From Microdochium bolleyi (lineage: Eukaryota; Ascomycota; Sordariomycetes; Xylariales; Microdochiaceae), in the NCBI GenBank assembly GCA_001566295.1, contig KQ964248.1:372001-436000 (forward strand): 64,000 nucleotides of DNA. The letters run 5' to 3'. Of this stretch, positions 42,505 to 55,700 are shown piece by piece. A model generated the notes under the pieces. The model saw only the letters and a list, made by a program, of their open reading frames with translations, made no database searches and was not told the DNA's origin. A program made the position numbers and the translations under genes. How positions within the stretch are numbered: position 1 is the stretch's first letter; each line of letters starts with the position of its first letter.

Positions 42505-45261
42505 GACACGTCCTTTATCCGAAAAGAAACACAAGTTAGGGGGGAATATAACGACTTGGCTGCTCTAGAGGGTTGGATGATGACGGGAATGGCTTTGGTG
42601 GCCTCGGAAGCATGGCAGATTATGGTTCTTAAAGATCTGTCGAGAGAGGAACAGCTCGGTCTTGGTCTTTACAGAGGTAGCTGTGAGCAGCCATGATGAT
42701 AGCCATTGTTTCTTGTTGCAGCAACGATGGTTTTTTAGAAAACTGTGCCACACAGAGACTCGGCGATACTTTCAAATATGCCACACTCATGCAGATTGGG
42801 CGGCTTGGTACTTATTGTGAAATTTTCATTACAGAGAAGTTGGCACGTGAATATCCTGAGGTTTTTGACACACTGTCATGATCAATACTGCCGAAACCTT
42901 ACATACGGTGAGCCTCCTGTATTTGAGGCTCAATTCTTTTTTGGCGCCTATCCACGGACGATCCCATCGACCGAATACAGAACCATCAATCACTTTGAGG
43001 GTGTGAGAGACTACGCAAACCAGATCCATCACCTGTTAAATGACGGTGGCGGGTCGCCATGAGTCACATTTCCTTTTTGGTACACTGCCATCATCGCTAT
43101 TGCCCTCCAGAGAAGCCCTCACAAATCAGATGGCGAGGCTCCATGCCAGCAGATGACCGCAGCTCAGACGCATCAGAGAGTCGCTGAGGTCGCAGGGGAC
43201 AAAACAGCAATGAGACACAGCCTCGTCTTACCAAGAGACTGTGACCTTATGGACGTAGCAGAGGTCCGAGCAGGATCGACCCCATGTCTCGTTTGACCTC
43301 CTTGCCTGTCGCTACAGCGCCTCCGGCATATATGTGTATGCATGTTTCACTTTTTCTTCCGTGGCGTCGACATGCCCGAAGTAGGACGTATGGCCCGCTC
43401 CCGCCCAGCGGGACGGGTCGTCTTCTAAGACACTGCCCTCCAGCCCATTTTCTTCAGATGCCCCGGCGTGTTGTGTCTCGGGGGCCCTCATCGAAATCAG
43501 CCTACTGCACCGCCAACGTTCCACACCCGGTCCGGCAAGCGGCAGCTCTTTCCTGTTCAATGTGCATACAAGCCTGCGTCTTAGGTATCTACAAAAGGCT
43601 CACTGAACCACACCAGGTCCCGTGCGTCTGGGACACAGCTCAATACATTCTCTGCTGTCTCACTGTTCTCCTCCTACAGCCTGCTTGGTTCAGCCAGCCA
43701 AACTTGCCCAACGTTCTTCCAGCAGCAGCAACTACTTCTCCTTTTGCCCCTTGTGACTGCTACAGGAGGACCTGTCGCACCACAGCCCAGCCTACCAGCT
43801 CCACGGTTTGAGACACATCCATCACAGAAAGAACAGCGCCTAGCCATTCTGTTTCGGCTCCCAGAAACTCCTCACCCCGACTGCCGCACAGCCGCGGCAC
43901 AGCACCTGTGATCCGGAGGCCGCCTCTTGAGAATGAGAACCGGGACCAGCACAACAAGACACCGGATCCATTTGGCCGCACGAGACCGGCCGGAACAGAC
44001 CCCTCGCCGCCCCGGTGTCACCGGCCCTGTCCCGAGAGCCTTCTCTCACCCGCCCCGCCCAACGATTCCTGTGACAATAGCCTTGCCGTGACGGGCAAAG
44101 GAAACAACCTCTGCCGTGACCACGTCACAATGTCTCAACATAGCCCCGTGCGTCCAAGTGACAAGACATCTCGTCCTGGCGTGTGGTACTTCGTACAATG
44201 GCAAGCGTTCACCCGGGACACTCGATCCTAGCGACTGCGGAGTAGCCCCCAGCCAACCCGTCACTCCTACCCAGACAGCTGCGAGTCTATACGAAATTAA
44301 AGCACTCCTTCCTCCAGGAGGACCACCCCCCCCCCCCCCGGGCTACGAAACAGACGCGCAGCAAGAGCAGAGAACAAGAAATAAACCCACATTGATACGG
44401 GGAGGAGGATATGAGCACCTGCCGCCCTCGCTTCCTCCTTCACCAAGGATGTGATAATGAAATCAGCGGCAACTCGGGGTAACTACAACATACACTTTTT
44501 GTTCCACTCTAACAACGCACAAGAGGATGAGCGCGATGAACAAGTTGAACGTAGAAAAGAAAAGAGCAACAGCTGTCCATCAATGGCACAACCCGCAATC
44601 ATTGAGTCACACATCATTCTCCGCATCGCGCAGCACCGGACTTTGAGCTTATCATGAACAAAGTTCTTTTGATTTCAGAAGCGACTGGGGGTATCTATCC
44701 GAGGTATCCAAGTAACCTTCGGTGGCTGTGCTATGCTGTGCTTGCTTCATGTATCTCAATGGCCCAATATCTCCTTCAAAAAATGTTGATGTAAAGTAAG
44801 TTGTGTGTGTAAAGGGGAGAAAAGGTTCCAGCGCTTGCAAAACCAAAACAATGCCTCGTTCGTCAAACGTTTCGTCGAGTCCGAGCTCTTGTCTTTCATC
44901 ATTTTCTGTCGTCCAGATTGTAGCTCCAGTCCCCAATCTGCGTCGAGCCCGGATTGCGAAACCGGGCCATCCATTATGTAGTGATTATTGAGACCTGCCC
45001 ATTATTTGTCGATAATAATTTGGCCCATCCCGGAATGCTGGTGTATCGAGAGTCGATTTCTCGACGGTCGTGATGCAATAGGCTCGCGCCTGTATAATAT
45101 CTTTCGTTGATGCTGCGATGTGATATTCGAACGGAAATGCGACTTGATGCTTTCCTGAATGGTGGTGGCTGAAGATATTAAATATGTACCCTCAAGGTAT
45201 GTGAGAAGATAAGCTGCTCGATGCATGGAATTGATCCTGTTCCAAATCTGTGTCGTTGCCC
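42505..45261. other. Intergenic, 2.8 kb
   Basis: Between the 3' end of the small gene of module B and the 3' end of the minus-strand methyltransferase-like gene. No gene supported. Contains a 14-base C run at 44326-44339. Confidence 0.5.
44326..44339. repeat. Homopolymer C14
   Basis: Fourteen consecutive C in non-coding DNA. Confidence 0.85.
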
Positions 45262-48200
45262 TCACAGGCTGGCATGTCGACCACTGCCTTCGGGGATCCT
45301 GGCGTGGCAGACCATGAGCTTGAGGCTCGTGCCCCACTGCTCACACTCGGCCAGGACCGCCTTGTCGCTCCAGATGCTCCTGGCACCTGTCGAAGACTCG
45401 TAGCAGCGGTTGTACCACCATCTGCCGACCTTGGAGACCATCTTGGTGATGTTCTCGTCGCCCTTCTCGGTCTCGTCGCGCATCATCTCGGCGAGGCTTC
45501 TCTCGTCCTTCTTTGGCCGCTCCCCAAGTTGCGCGCCGGTAACAGCGCTAGCGACGGGCACGCCGACGCGGCACGTTTTGATGTCCGTGAAGCCCTTTCG
45601 GCCGAGAAGGCGAAGCATCGTGTCGGATGTGCTGCCCAGGTTATACTCCGGATGCTTCGCTGCGACCCTCTCCTTGAGGCGTCGAGCAGCTCGCCGTGTA
45701 CGCGTACCGACGCTGTTGAGGTCTGCGTCCAGGACCGAGAGCTCTATGTAGCCACCCGGTTTGAGTACACGCCTGCTTTCCGAGATGATGTTGCGGAAAT
45801 GGGCTTCTGGTGCTGCCGCGGGGAATCTGAACACCACCGAGGTGAATGTGTCCGGTCCAAAAGGGAACTTGTCCAGATGGGAGGTGAACTGAATCTGATG
45901 GTGGTTTGGGGGCGCGAGCGGAAAACTTGAGGAGGCCGGCTCCTGTGCGATTGGCGCTCTAGGCGAGAGGTTGAAAAAGGTCGCAGCCGGGTACGTCTCT
46001 GCCGCGTAGAACGACCAGTCGTCATTCCCAAGTCCGTCAATTACCAAGATGGCATGTCTCTTTAAGGAGCCGACCACATTCACCAAGTCATCCCTGACAG
46101 GACTGAAAAGAACTTGGCCGAATGTCAACCACTTGCTGACCGTCATGGAACCTACGCGGAGGTTCACTTGTGACAGTGGGCTTTCCTGGCTACTCCTACT
46201 ACCACTACTCGAACTATTCCGAGCAGCGGTCGCGTTGTTCTCCGAAGAGGAGTCGTGGTTCTCTGCGTTCAAAGGAGCATCATCGACCTCTTTCGCGTCA
46301 ACCATGCTCGTAGCAGCGGCTGGCGAGTTCCCATCCTGGGTGATCAAATTCCGATCGCTGTATCCCGAGACAAACTCTGTCACGGAGAAAGGAGTGGATG
46401 GTGCGTCAGGTCCGAACCTGAATGCCGCATTGATCCTTGCCGTCATGTCAGCACTGTAATGGCTGGATGCTGTGAAAGCCTTGCCGTTGTCGACAGAGTC
46501 ACGAGTATCCGTTGGCAAGCAAAATTCTTTCGAGAGCTGAAACTTGATGGTGGGCGATTCCGCAGTCTTTGCCGACCTCTTTCTGATCAGACGAGAGTCA
46601 TATCGTTCAAGATGGAAAGGCGTGCCGAGGGAAGATGTTGCTGATAGGGGTGGCTCGCCCATGAAGTCGTTGTACTCATCCCAGATCTCGTCCTCGCCTA
46701 AAGGTGCGGTTGGCTGGGGAGTGATCGCCGTGTGGTTGATGTAGCTGCTCGTAGAAGTGCACGTGGTTGTCTCCGAGTTCTTCCGTGGAGAAAATGCAAT
46801 GAACTCGCCATGGGCTGGAGCGGTCGAGTCGGGCAGATCCTCGTCCTCGGAGCATTCAATATCTGTGGCATCGTCGCAAATTGCTTCTGGAATCAGTGTC
46901 TTCCGCGGGCTGCGATCGCCTGCTGCGAGCACGTTGTCGGTCTTTTCTAAGTTGCGCGGAACTTGAGCTTGAACACTCAGGCGATGGAATGGGCGTGAGA
47001 AGCTCTTAGGCGAAGTATGCTCAGGCCGGCTTGTGACAACCTTGGGAATTCGACCAACTTGAGGCAACCGACTTGTCTTGGGCTTTTGACCTGCCAGAGC
47101 TGGCGTGGACTGATCCGCGGGCTGGCTCAGTGTCTGGGGAGAGCTCTTTTGGACCCCTGACCGAGGAATCGGAACATCGACAGACGCTTTGCGGACTGGG
47201 ATCAGCTCAGGCGGAAATTCTGTGTTGATGGGATGTACGGGAGCTGATGCCTTGTTCTGAGCAGCCCTGATCATCAACTCTTCTGTCTTGAGAACTTCGG
47301 CTTCCTTGAGTATGTCCTCCATTCGCGGCTCGTCGTTGTCCTCCTGTTCTGAGGAGTCCATCATGGTGTAGAAAGCAACTGGCTTGCTGGGCTGCACTTT
47401 CACAGGAGACGGGAGGGCTGCTGCAGCTGCCTTTCTCGTCTCCTTACTTGATGAGCCATGGGACCGCCCAAAGATGTTCCACTTGTGTGGTGACTTGACC
47501 TTCTTGGTCAGCTTCTTTGGGCCGTCCGCTGGTACGAGTGCGCCTTGGCGCATTGACGACTGAGAGATGTTGAAAGAGTCGTCACTGAGGATGGTAGTGT
47601 CTACGCTATCGATCGAAGGCGAGGCAAACCCTCGAGTAACGATCGGCTTCGGTATCTTGACAGGAGCTTTGTCCGGGGAGTGGACTCGCTGAGCCGAGCG
47701 CCGAAAAGCAAGTGTCGAGTTCATGCTAACCGACTCTGCTTCACTGCTATCCGAAGGCCTCCGCGTCCTAGTACTTGTCCTGGGTAGCGCGGACGGTGCA
47801 AGTCCGGACCGGAATTCATCCCGAGACGTCAAGGACGCAGTCGAGCTTTTCCGCGTGTCGACGCTAGGTCTTCGTGACTGGGGCAGGTTTGTGCGGGGCA
47901 GCTCTGTACTGTTATTCCGGTTCTCAACAATCTCGCCGCCAGCAATAACTACCGGATTAAGCCTGTCGCGCAGGAATGTGTCCGAGATGCTGTTCAGGCT
48001 CTCTGACGACGATGCAGCGGCTCCCAGAGCGCGGGGAAGTGGTGCCCCAGAACTGCTACGTCGATTGGCGGCTCCTGGTCTTCCGTAACCTTCGTGACCG
48101 GTACCAGCCGCAGGACCCTTCCGTGACGGTCTATCAGCCTTGGTAGACTGCTGATCGTCTGTTGAAGCCTTCTGTTTCCGCCCGAAAATGGGGAATCGAG

Positions 48201-49740
48201 ACCTGAAAGAGGGTACACTAGGACTAGGTGTGCGTGTAGACCTCTGTTGTCCTGTAGAGATCGGCACTGGTTGTTCTAGATCCTTCGCCTTGGCGATCTT
48301 GTTGGTTGGAGGCCGAGTCGATGCGAGTCTGTCGGGTGAAGAAGCATACTCCGATGTCCGTGGGAGTGAAGTTGCCTGCAGCTGACCACTTCGGCGGCGC
48401 TCAGTCACCGACGATGTAGAGAGATTGCTGTGAATGATTGGCATGGGGCCACCGAACTGCGAGTACAAATCGGGAGTGCCGTCTCTCGAAGGCCGTGAGG
48501 GCATGCCAGGGCGCTGCTGCGGGCTGGGAAGTGCGCTTAGGGTGTTATCCACGGATGGCCGCCGGACCTGAACGGGCGATAGCGTTCCTGCAATGGGCTT
48601 GGCGGGTGCTCTCATGGTTTTCGAGGGAGAAAGGCTTGTCTTTGGTTGTTTCTGTAACTTCTGAGGGCTTTTCCGAATTCCCAGGTCTACAGATGAAGTG
48701 GACGTCTTTTGCCTATCGTCGTTCTTGACTGTCGAGTTCGAAGACGACGATGTCAGAGCTTCTCTGACCGCGGCGAGGCCATTCGGATCGGAACCAAAGG
48801 CGTCTCCATCCTTGGAGATGCTCCCAGCTCTTCTTCGTGTGACAGGAGGCCTCGAGTCAGCCGGGCTGCCTTGCCTCAGTTTCCCAGCAGGGAGCCTCAT
48901 AGGCGCCACGAGTCCAGGAGATTGTGATGAAACAGACGTGGGCGTGGTGTCGCGGCTGTAGGGGCCAGGACCTGGAGATTCGGACCATCTTGTTGAAGGG
49001 CTGGCACTGAACGTGCTCAGCTGGCTCTGGCTGCTCGCACCAGAGAAGAGGGGAGTCGGCGGTGGCAGATCCGTGGCGAGAGGGTACGGGACATCTGGAA
49101 TGAGGCCGTTGCGAGGCTGGGGGAGAGGCTCGAAGTCTCTATATCGATCGAGCTCCGGATATATATGACCTGCTGGCGCATCGGAGAATGATGACCCGGG
49201 GCTGAACGTGTTCTTCTCTGGCACATCTTTGGCCCTCGTGGCGCCGCGTGCGCCGACAGTGTATGGGTCCGACCCAGTCACCGACGATGACTGGCTATCC
49301 TGTAAAGTCCCCGTTTGCGACGTGCTTCGAACGGGTGCCGCGACCCGGGCTATGCCTGTCGGCTTGCGACGAAGCATACTCCGGGCTTGATTAGTGGCGA
49401 GCTCTTTCTCGCGCACACCATTCGTATTCGACGTGGCCGTGGCTGAGGTGACAGAGCTCCAGGACTGATCATCGTGAACTGCAGGAGTGCGGCTGGCAGA
49501 CGATGCTGATGGGCGCCGCGCAGACGGAAGTTGTGGCAGGCGACTTTGCTGGGGGTTAGCTCGCGTGCCTTTGGGGTTCGCCAGACGGTTGCTGGCCGCT
49601 TCCTGGCGAGCTAACCGCGTCAGGCTCGGGGGAAAGTCCGCTTCCTCCTCTGACTCCATCGACGCCGCCCCGACCCTTCCGTATCTTGCCTGGTCGTCCA
49701 TGCGGGACCTGGATGTCGACCGCATTCTGAGAGACGCCAT
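45262..49740 (-). CDS. Large protein with C-terminal methyltransferase-like domain
   Basis: 1492 residues, uninterrupted. Residues 1 to about 1190 are Ser/Pro/Arg-rich and basic, probably disordered, with many RRPS/RTPS-type potential phosphorylation sites. The conserved part is the C-terminal 300 residues: SKWLTFGQVLFSPVRDDLVN, ILVIDGLGNDDWSFYAAETY, PFGPDTFTSVVFRFP and SESRRVLKPGGYIELSVLD, then a tail with RLLGRKGFTDIKT and KVGRWWYNRCYE. RVLKPGGYIEL and its surroundings are the post-motif block of class I SAM-dependent methyltransferases (type 11). The glycine-rich SAM loop is atypical: VIDGLGNDD instead of a GxGxG form. Such fungal proteins are annotated as methyltransferase-domain proteins without known substrates. 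Whether it is catalytic is uncertain. The start at 49740 is the first Met of a frame with a consistent basic N-terminus. Confidence 0.85.
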   Translation of the reverse strand: MASLRMRSTSRSRMDDQARYGRVGAASMESEEEADFPPSLTRLARQEAASNRLANPKGTRANPQQSRLPQLPSARRPSASSASRTPAVHDDQSWSSVTSATATSNTNGVREKELATNQARSMLRRKPTGIARVAAPVRSTSQTGTLQDSQSSSVTGSDPYTVGARGATRAKDVPEKNTFSPGSSFSDAPAGHIYPELDRYRDFEPLPQPRNGLIPDVPYPLATDLPPPTPLFSGASSQSQLSTFSASPSTRWSESPGPGPYSRDTTPTSVSSQSPGLVAPMRLPAGKLRQGSPADSRPPVTRRRAGSISKDGDAFGSDPNGLAAVREALTSSSSNSTVKNDDRQKTSTSSVDLGIRKSPQKLQKQPKTSLSPSKTMRAPAKPIAGTLSPVQVRRPSVDNTLSALPSPQQRPGMPSRPSRDGTPDLYSQFGGPMPIIHSNLSTSSVTERRRSGQLQATSLPRTSEYASSPDRLASTRPPTNKIAKAKDLEQPVPISTGQQRSTRTPSPSVPSFRSRFPIFGRKQKASTDDQQSTKADRPSRKGPAAGTGHEGYGRPGAANRRSSSGAPLPRALGAAASSSESLNSISDTFLRDRLNPVVIAGGEIVENRNNSTELPRTNLPQSRRPSVDTRKSSTASLTSRDEFRSGLAPSALPRTSTRTRRPSDSSEAESVSMNSTLAFRRSAQRVHSPDKAPVKIPKPIVTRGFASPSIDSVDTTILSDDSFNISQSSMRQGALVPADGPKKLTKKVKSPHKWNIFGRSHGSSSKETRKAAAAALPSPVKVQPSKPVAFYTMMDSSEQEDNDEPRMEDILKEAEVLKTEELMIRAAQNKASAPVHPINTEFPPELIPVRKASVDVPIPRSGVQKSSPQTLSQPADQSTPALAGQKPKTSRLPQVGRIPKVVTSRPEHTSPKSFSRPFHRLSVQAQVPRNLEKTDNVLAAGDRSPRKTLIPEAICDDATDIECSEDEDLPDSTAPAHGEFIAFSPRKNSETTTCTSTSSYINHTAITPQPTAPLGEDEIWDEYNDFMGEPPLSATSSLGTPFHLERYDSRLIRKRSAKTAESPTIKFQLSKEFCLPTDTRDSVDNGKAFTASSHYSADMTARINAAFRFGPDAPSTPFSVTEFVSGYSDRNLITQDGNSPAAATSMVDAKEVDDAPLNAENHDSSSENNATAARNSSSSGSRSSQESPLSQVNLRVGSMTVSKWLTFGQVLFSPVRDDLVNVVGSLKRHAILVIDGLGNDDWSFYAAETYPAATFFNLSPRAPIAQEPASSSFPLAPPNHHQIQFTSHLDKFPFGPDTFTSVVFRFPAAAPEAHFRNIISESRRVLKPGGYIELSVLDADLNSVGTRTRRAARRLKERVAAKHPEYNLGSTSDTMLRLLGRKGFTDIKTCRVGVPVASAVTGAQLGERPKKDERSLAEMMRDETEKGDENITKMVSKVGRWWYNRCYESSTGARSIWSDKAVLAECEQWGTSLKLMVCHARIPEGSGRHASL

Positions 49741-52700
49741 GATGGCTTCTTAGCAGGTCGTCATAGATGCTCGTTTAGATTGGCGCAGTCGACCTAAAAG
49801 GATGAAAAGACGGAGGAACCAAATGTTGAGAGGAGATTCTGGGTTTTCCGTACGGGATTTGATGTTGAAAAATATGTGACCCCTGTGGCGCTTGGTTGAC
49901 GTGGTGTGATGGCCAAGGTGTGATTGAGAGAGCTGAAGGGTGGTAAGCACTTTGGATGTGGTGGGGTGCCGAGCTCCAGCCGTTATGAGGCAGAAGAGGT
50001 GTTCAGGGGTGGATGGGATGGGCGTGGCCAGGGTGGTGAGCAAACAGAACCGGGTCGATATTCGCCTCTTCCAAGCGGTGGTGTGACAGAGAGGAAGAGC
50101 ATTCGTAGTCCAGGAAGGCATCGGCAGCGTTATAATCAGAATACCGTGATCCGCGGGGATCGATCCCTTCAAAGTGCACGCCCGCTGCTCTCCAGTGGCA
50201 GCCCGGCTCGCCAGGTTCCAGGGTCAAGAACGGCTGTGGATCCCAGCGGGCCTGCGTGGCGTCGGGATCCCTGTCGGGCGCCAAGCAGACAGACGGCATG
50301 GGCTGCGAGCGCCCTACTCCACCACGCAGGCGCTTGCACGGGCGTTGGCTGGCTGGCATCGCCGAAGCGAAGCCTGGCTGGCCGACAAGGGGTCGGCGTG
50401 CAGCCAAAGAGGCGATCGCCCCGGGATGCTGCGGCCTGCCACCCACGGCCAGACCTGAGTCACCTCCTGCAGCAGAGACGAGCACGGAGTACATGGCCAG
50501 AGAGCCAAGGCGGACTTCTCAAGTCCACTCGTCGGCCATATTGGTGCGAATATCGACGGCGCAAAGGTCAAGACTGTCCGGAGCAGAGTGTGGGCTAAGA
50601 AAAGCCACCCGCATAGCACAGGGCATGGCCGAATGCTGCTATCCCGGTGAGACTTCGGGAGCGGGACCGCTTCTGAGACCTGGGGAACGGTCACATGGCC
50701 GACGAGCGGTGTCTCGGGGAGCGTAGGTCACGGGCGAGCTGCCGCCAGCGGCATTTCGTCTTGATGATGCTGATACCGAGCAGGCCTGTTGTACGGCCAG
50801 GACAAGATCAGCAGGTGCGACATCGTGGGCGTGTGACCATGTCGGGCCAATGCTTGCTGGCTTGGGGAGGAGGGAGCCCGGCACCGTGCACGACCCAGCA
50901 GTCAATCGGTCAACAGGGAGTCGGGAAGAAAAAGAGTCTGCCGTTGCGACATAGCGAGACCGGGGCTGCACGGGCGGCGGCGAAAAGACCAGCATGGAAC
51001 CCTGCGCTGCCTGCAGCTGTTTCCCCAGAGAGCGAGTGGCTGAGCCTCGATTCCGCGTCCATGCATTTCCATGCAGCACAGGGGCTATTGTTGGATCCGT
51101 GACCTCGTATGCTCGGTATGCTCGCTCAGTCGTTGACAGGAGTCCGATGATCTGATGCTAGAGGTCGAGAGGCATTTGGGCTAGTTAACTTGATTCTTGT
51201 TGCGAGCTCAGAGGTTGCTTTGACTTGCTCGAGCTGTCCAGCCTGGGAAGGGACGACCTGGTGGCATGCTCCAACCTCAGGCAGCGATCGTTGCCATCCG
51301 TGATGCCGCGACTTCTTCCGACACTGCCATCTGCGAGCACCTCAGAGACACCACCATCGGATTCGCTCGACACATGTGCAGATAAGAGACGACACGACCA
51401 GCCAACAAGCGCAGCCCCTGTAGACCTGGTTCCAATGTCAGACGCTTATGCTGCCTATTTCTCATTGGCCGACCCTGGGCCATTCTAGTCCAATCGCTGG
51501 CATTCGAGCTATTGCGATCCTCTCACCACGGCACAGAGAGACAGACACACAGCTTTCGACAAGGTTTCCGACCTCCAGCCACGTCTGGCCTCGTAGGGCT
51601 ACTGCTCCGACCGCTAATGTCGACTCATGCCGTCCATCCCTGTCGTGGTCCGGGTGCATCGTTACGACTGGCATCGATGCCGTTCCTGGACATTGAATTG
51701 CTGACGCACTTGGCACGAGCTAACCATGACGAGGCGTCTAGCTTCAACACGGTCCGGTCCAGACGGGCAACTTTAGGGCACCAGCTTTGGAGGATCCGGC
51801 TGGATTTCACACCAACTCAGAATGCCAAGCCCATTGTTCTGTTGTAACAATGCGCCTTGTCCTCACAACCGCGCATTAGAGTCACCAGCAAGCATCAGAG
51901 GCGAAATGGCGCCCGCGCGCTTACCTCACACGCATCTAGCGACTGTCCCACATGGACATGGACGCTCCAGTTGCTTTGTGCAGGATGCAGGCAGGCAGGT
52001 GGACTCAGCTAGACGGGGGACGTAAGGCCCGACGCCTGCAAACCAACAGAAATGACTGGCATTTTTCGTAGACCCGATCCTCTGGGTCGATCACATCGGA
52101 GCCCTCACAGGCAGCGATGCCAACGCATGGACTCCCGGATCCTACCGCAGGTGCGAAAATCGACGGGCGGGCTTTCGAGTACGCCTTGCCTCATTGCCAG
52201 TTGTCAGTCGGCCGTGGCGATGGACCTACCCGTATTCTCACCAAGAGCCTCAATGGCGGTGAGGACGTCATTGTGCACGCCGTCGCCGTGGTTGTCAATG
52301 CTCGTGGGGCTGTGGCAACCGTTTTGGCAGATGTGGCGCCGAGTCCGACGAAGTAGTCTCGCCATGCGACATGCCAGGCGACAGGGCTGCACTCCGTTCT
52401 AAAATTGTCGGTATGTCCCCGTGTCCTCCCGAGGGTCTGTCCCTAGGGTGCCTTAGGTAATGGCCCTCTTCGTGGCTGGTGCCGGTGGTCGCCGCCGAAG
52501 GTCGCCTGTTCCGCGCGCATGCACTCCGCCACGGCCTTGGTCGCCCCCGTCCGCCTCGCCCCGCCCCACGCCCGCCCACTTCTCTTCGGCACTCAAAAGC
52601 GGTGCCCTCTCACTGCACGAGCCAGCTGAGGCTCAGCTTCGCCCTGTGCGATCTGCGATTGACGTGGCATGTCTGTCTTCCAATGGCGCATGGTTGTCTG

Positions 52701-55700
52701 TGGGAGGCAGCCCATCGGGATCAGACATCGTACAATGCTTCCAAAAAGTCAACGTTGTCGACCGACATCGGACTGCGCAGCGCCGCCGACGACACGACTG
52801 TGGTCTGCAGCATAATCTATACACGGGGCACTGGACTGCGACAATCACACCTCCTTCCACTCAGACGTGATGCTCAGTACCATCTCAGTCTTGTTTGGCA
52901 GACGCCGTGCGTCAGGGTTCAGCGGCCTATCGAACCCCGGCCACTCAGAGATCCTAGCACCCCAGCAGGCATCTCTCATCCACTTATAGCCGCTTCGAGT
53001 GCCTCCAGCCTGGGGCCAGCCGCGATGAGCATGGGTGTTTGGCCATCTCATTGGCTACTTCTGACGTACGCTAGCCAGAGACAAGACGCCAGACGACTGG
53101 CTTGCGGCAGAGGGGGGATTGTCACGAGGCTGTCAAGACCTTGCTGCAACTGCTCAACACCAGGCAGCTGGGAACTTTTGGCATCGTGGGCTCCATCGTG
53201 TGGGCTTTGTCTGGTCGTTATGTGCTCAAAGGATATTGCGAATGAGGCAGACCATGTCTCGGAAGCTCCCTGTGAAACTCCTGCAGAAACCAAGTCACAT
53301 GTCTTCTGCAGATTCCGGAGCAGAAGGTTCGACGGCATGCTGGAGCAAGCTGGCAGATCTGCCTACGGAGCCCGCTCGGGTCCGCTGGTTCAATCGCCGC
53401 CGCATCATCTTCTCGATTTCGAATAGACGCGCAAGCACTGGGGTCGTAAGCGAGCGCCTGGCAACCTCGCGCCTCACGGCTGTATGTACCCCTCGAATCC
53501 TCCAGAACGACCTGCTCCCACACCGTCAGCATGGCGCCCCAACCTGACGGATCCGGTATGCAAGTATCCCAAAGTAGCCTGCCGCACTGGACGAGCTTAC
53601 ATCTGGCCAAGTTGTGGGTGTGTGTGGTCGGAAACGGACGCGAATCCTCATATGGCTGTCCACACCCATCCCCAAAGACCCTGGCTCGTCACCCAGTGTC
53701 TCCTGACTCAATGATACATTTTGGGCCAATGGGAAATCAGAGAATGAAGATGTCCAGGATCATCCTGCCTGTTGGCTTGTGTCAAGCCTGTCTGGTGGTG
53801 GGAGATGGAGTAGAGGAGCAACATGACAGATCGTATTCGCACAATGGCTCATCTGAACAAACGAAGTTGTGGTGGGGGACACGACACGCACTCCTCACCC
53901 AAAGTGTGCCATCTCATGCCAGCTTGATGAACCAAAGTGCAGGCTGAGTGGCAGAGGCAGGCTCTTCGCATACACACCACCATTGTGACAAGAAATGTTC
54001 TGCACGGAACGCGGATGAGGAACCCACGAATCGCCTTGGAGTAGGGGCCCGTATGGTCGTATGCATATGCACGACACCAAGCGTTGCAGCTCGACACAAC
54101 TTCCTGGAGTCTGCACAGAGGCGACTCAACATTGGTCTGCGTGGCCACTACGCTCAGAATCTGCTGTTGCTCCAGCAGACTCCGAGCACAGTAGTCCACC
54201 CGGAAGGCTCCACGACCCATCATCAAGCGTCGTCATGTTCAAATTGCGGAAAGTCCATGTCAGCGACATGCGTCACGCTTAATTGGTCACCCAATCACTT
54301 CCCAGCCTGCGACCTTCCACACTCCTCGTGATGTTCGACCCAGATCGATCTGCAACCCGGCCAAAACAGTCATTCGTCCCATCACCTTTGTGCTGCAAGG
54401 TTGTGTGGAAAGCGTCGAGATCGTGGGAGATCGCTCCTCAGTAATCATCTTCTCCTAGTCCATTGTCTTGCCATAGCGTGAACGACGGGAGAGCCGGGGT
54501 ATCCCTGCCCTCCCGCCTGCCCCGTTCACGGCTCCGTTCCGATCCCCCATCTCTTTTTCTTTTTTGCTTTTGCCGCCGTTGCCTGTCGACAAACACACAC
54601 GCGTGCACTAGTCTAGCGTGTGTGGGCAAGCGTAAGTGTGTGGGTGGCCTCGGGTGGGTTGGCGACCAAGGAGCTAGAGCAAGATAAGGACAAGAGGCGT
54701 CACAGAAGACCTCCTGTTCACGAGTTGTGAGTGGTGGTGTTGCGGAGGTGGAGGAGCGAAATGGTGGGTACAGCTCGCTGCTGAAGACTAAGGCTAGCAG
54801 AACTGCGTGAACGCCAGTCGCGGCATCGGCATGCGGGGCCTGACCCTACGCGTCCTCATGTAGGTACGGATCTAGGAACCAGAGCCGGTGGGCTGGTCAT
54901 TGTTGAGTTCCTGGCAATGCACACTCGCAGCAGCGAGTGATTGGCTGCGGGACCGTTCATTCATGTGGAACCGACGGGATACACCCTCTTCGTCGAGGTG
55001 CCACCGGCTCTGTTGAAAAGGAGCATGCTGGGCTCTTGCAGGGACCAGGACGCGATAATAGCTTGTCTGGGGCTCATCGCCCACGTTCCGGCTCGAGTTC
55101 CCCGGGGCGAGTCACGCTCCTGGGTCCGGCGAGGCATCCGGACAGACTGTCCGAGATGGAGACCGGCGACATTTCTAGGACGCAGCCAGCCCACCGGAGG
55201 CGTTTCGGTCGTTGCGAGCTGAAGAGCCCCGGGCTAGCCTTTTGGGAAATCGTCGAAAAAAAGGGGTCGGTCCGTCGACCACGAGGCAAGAACCTGAAGG
55301 GGGGGTTTGTAAGGAACATCCCTGCTTTCGAGAGTGTCATGTCATACCCGCGCCTTGTCGGGCGGTGTTCCTAGCACCAAAGAGGCTCAATCGCGCAGAG
55401 GCACCTGAGACCGATCGTGGGGCTAGATCGATGCCATGTGGGGTGATGATGAGAGTTGTATAAGTGGCCAGAAGGAGAGTTCTTCTCCATCAGGGGGGGG
55501 GAGGGGCAAGTGCTCTTCGCCTTGCCTCGTACAAAGTGTCCTTTTCAGACAGAAATGGGGGAGTGCCTGTTGAAGGAAGACTGGCACTTCGACGGCTGGC
55601 TCCAAGTAGAACACGATTCAAAGGAGCTCCGGTGCAAGTACTTCATGTCCTTTTCGTGACAAGCTGAAGGCTAGTCGAGTTTTCGGAGTTTCGCATTTTG

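Noticed and set aside
52479..53426. 315-codon open frame on the plus strand
   Set aside because: No domain, odd composition rich in Ser, Arg, Cys and Pro, overlapping frames on both strands, and no plausible start or family resemblance.
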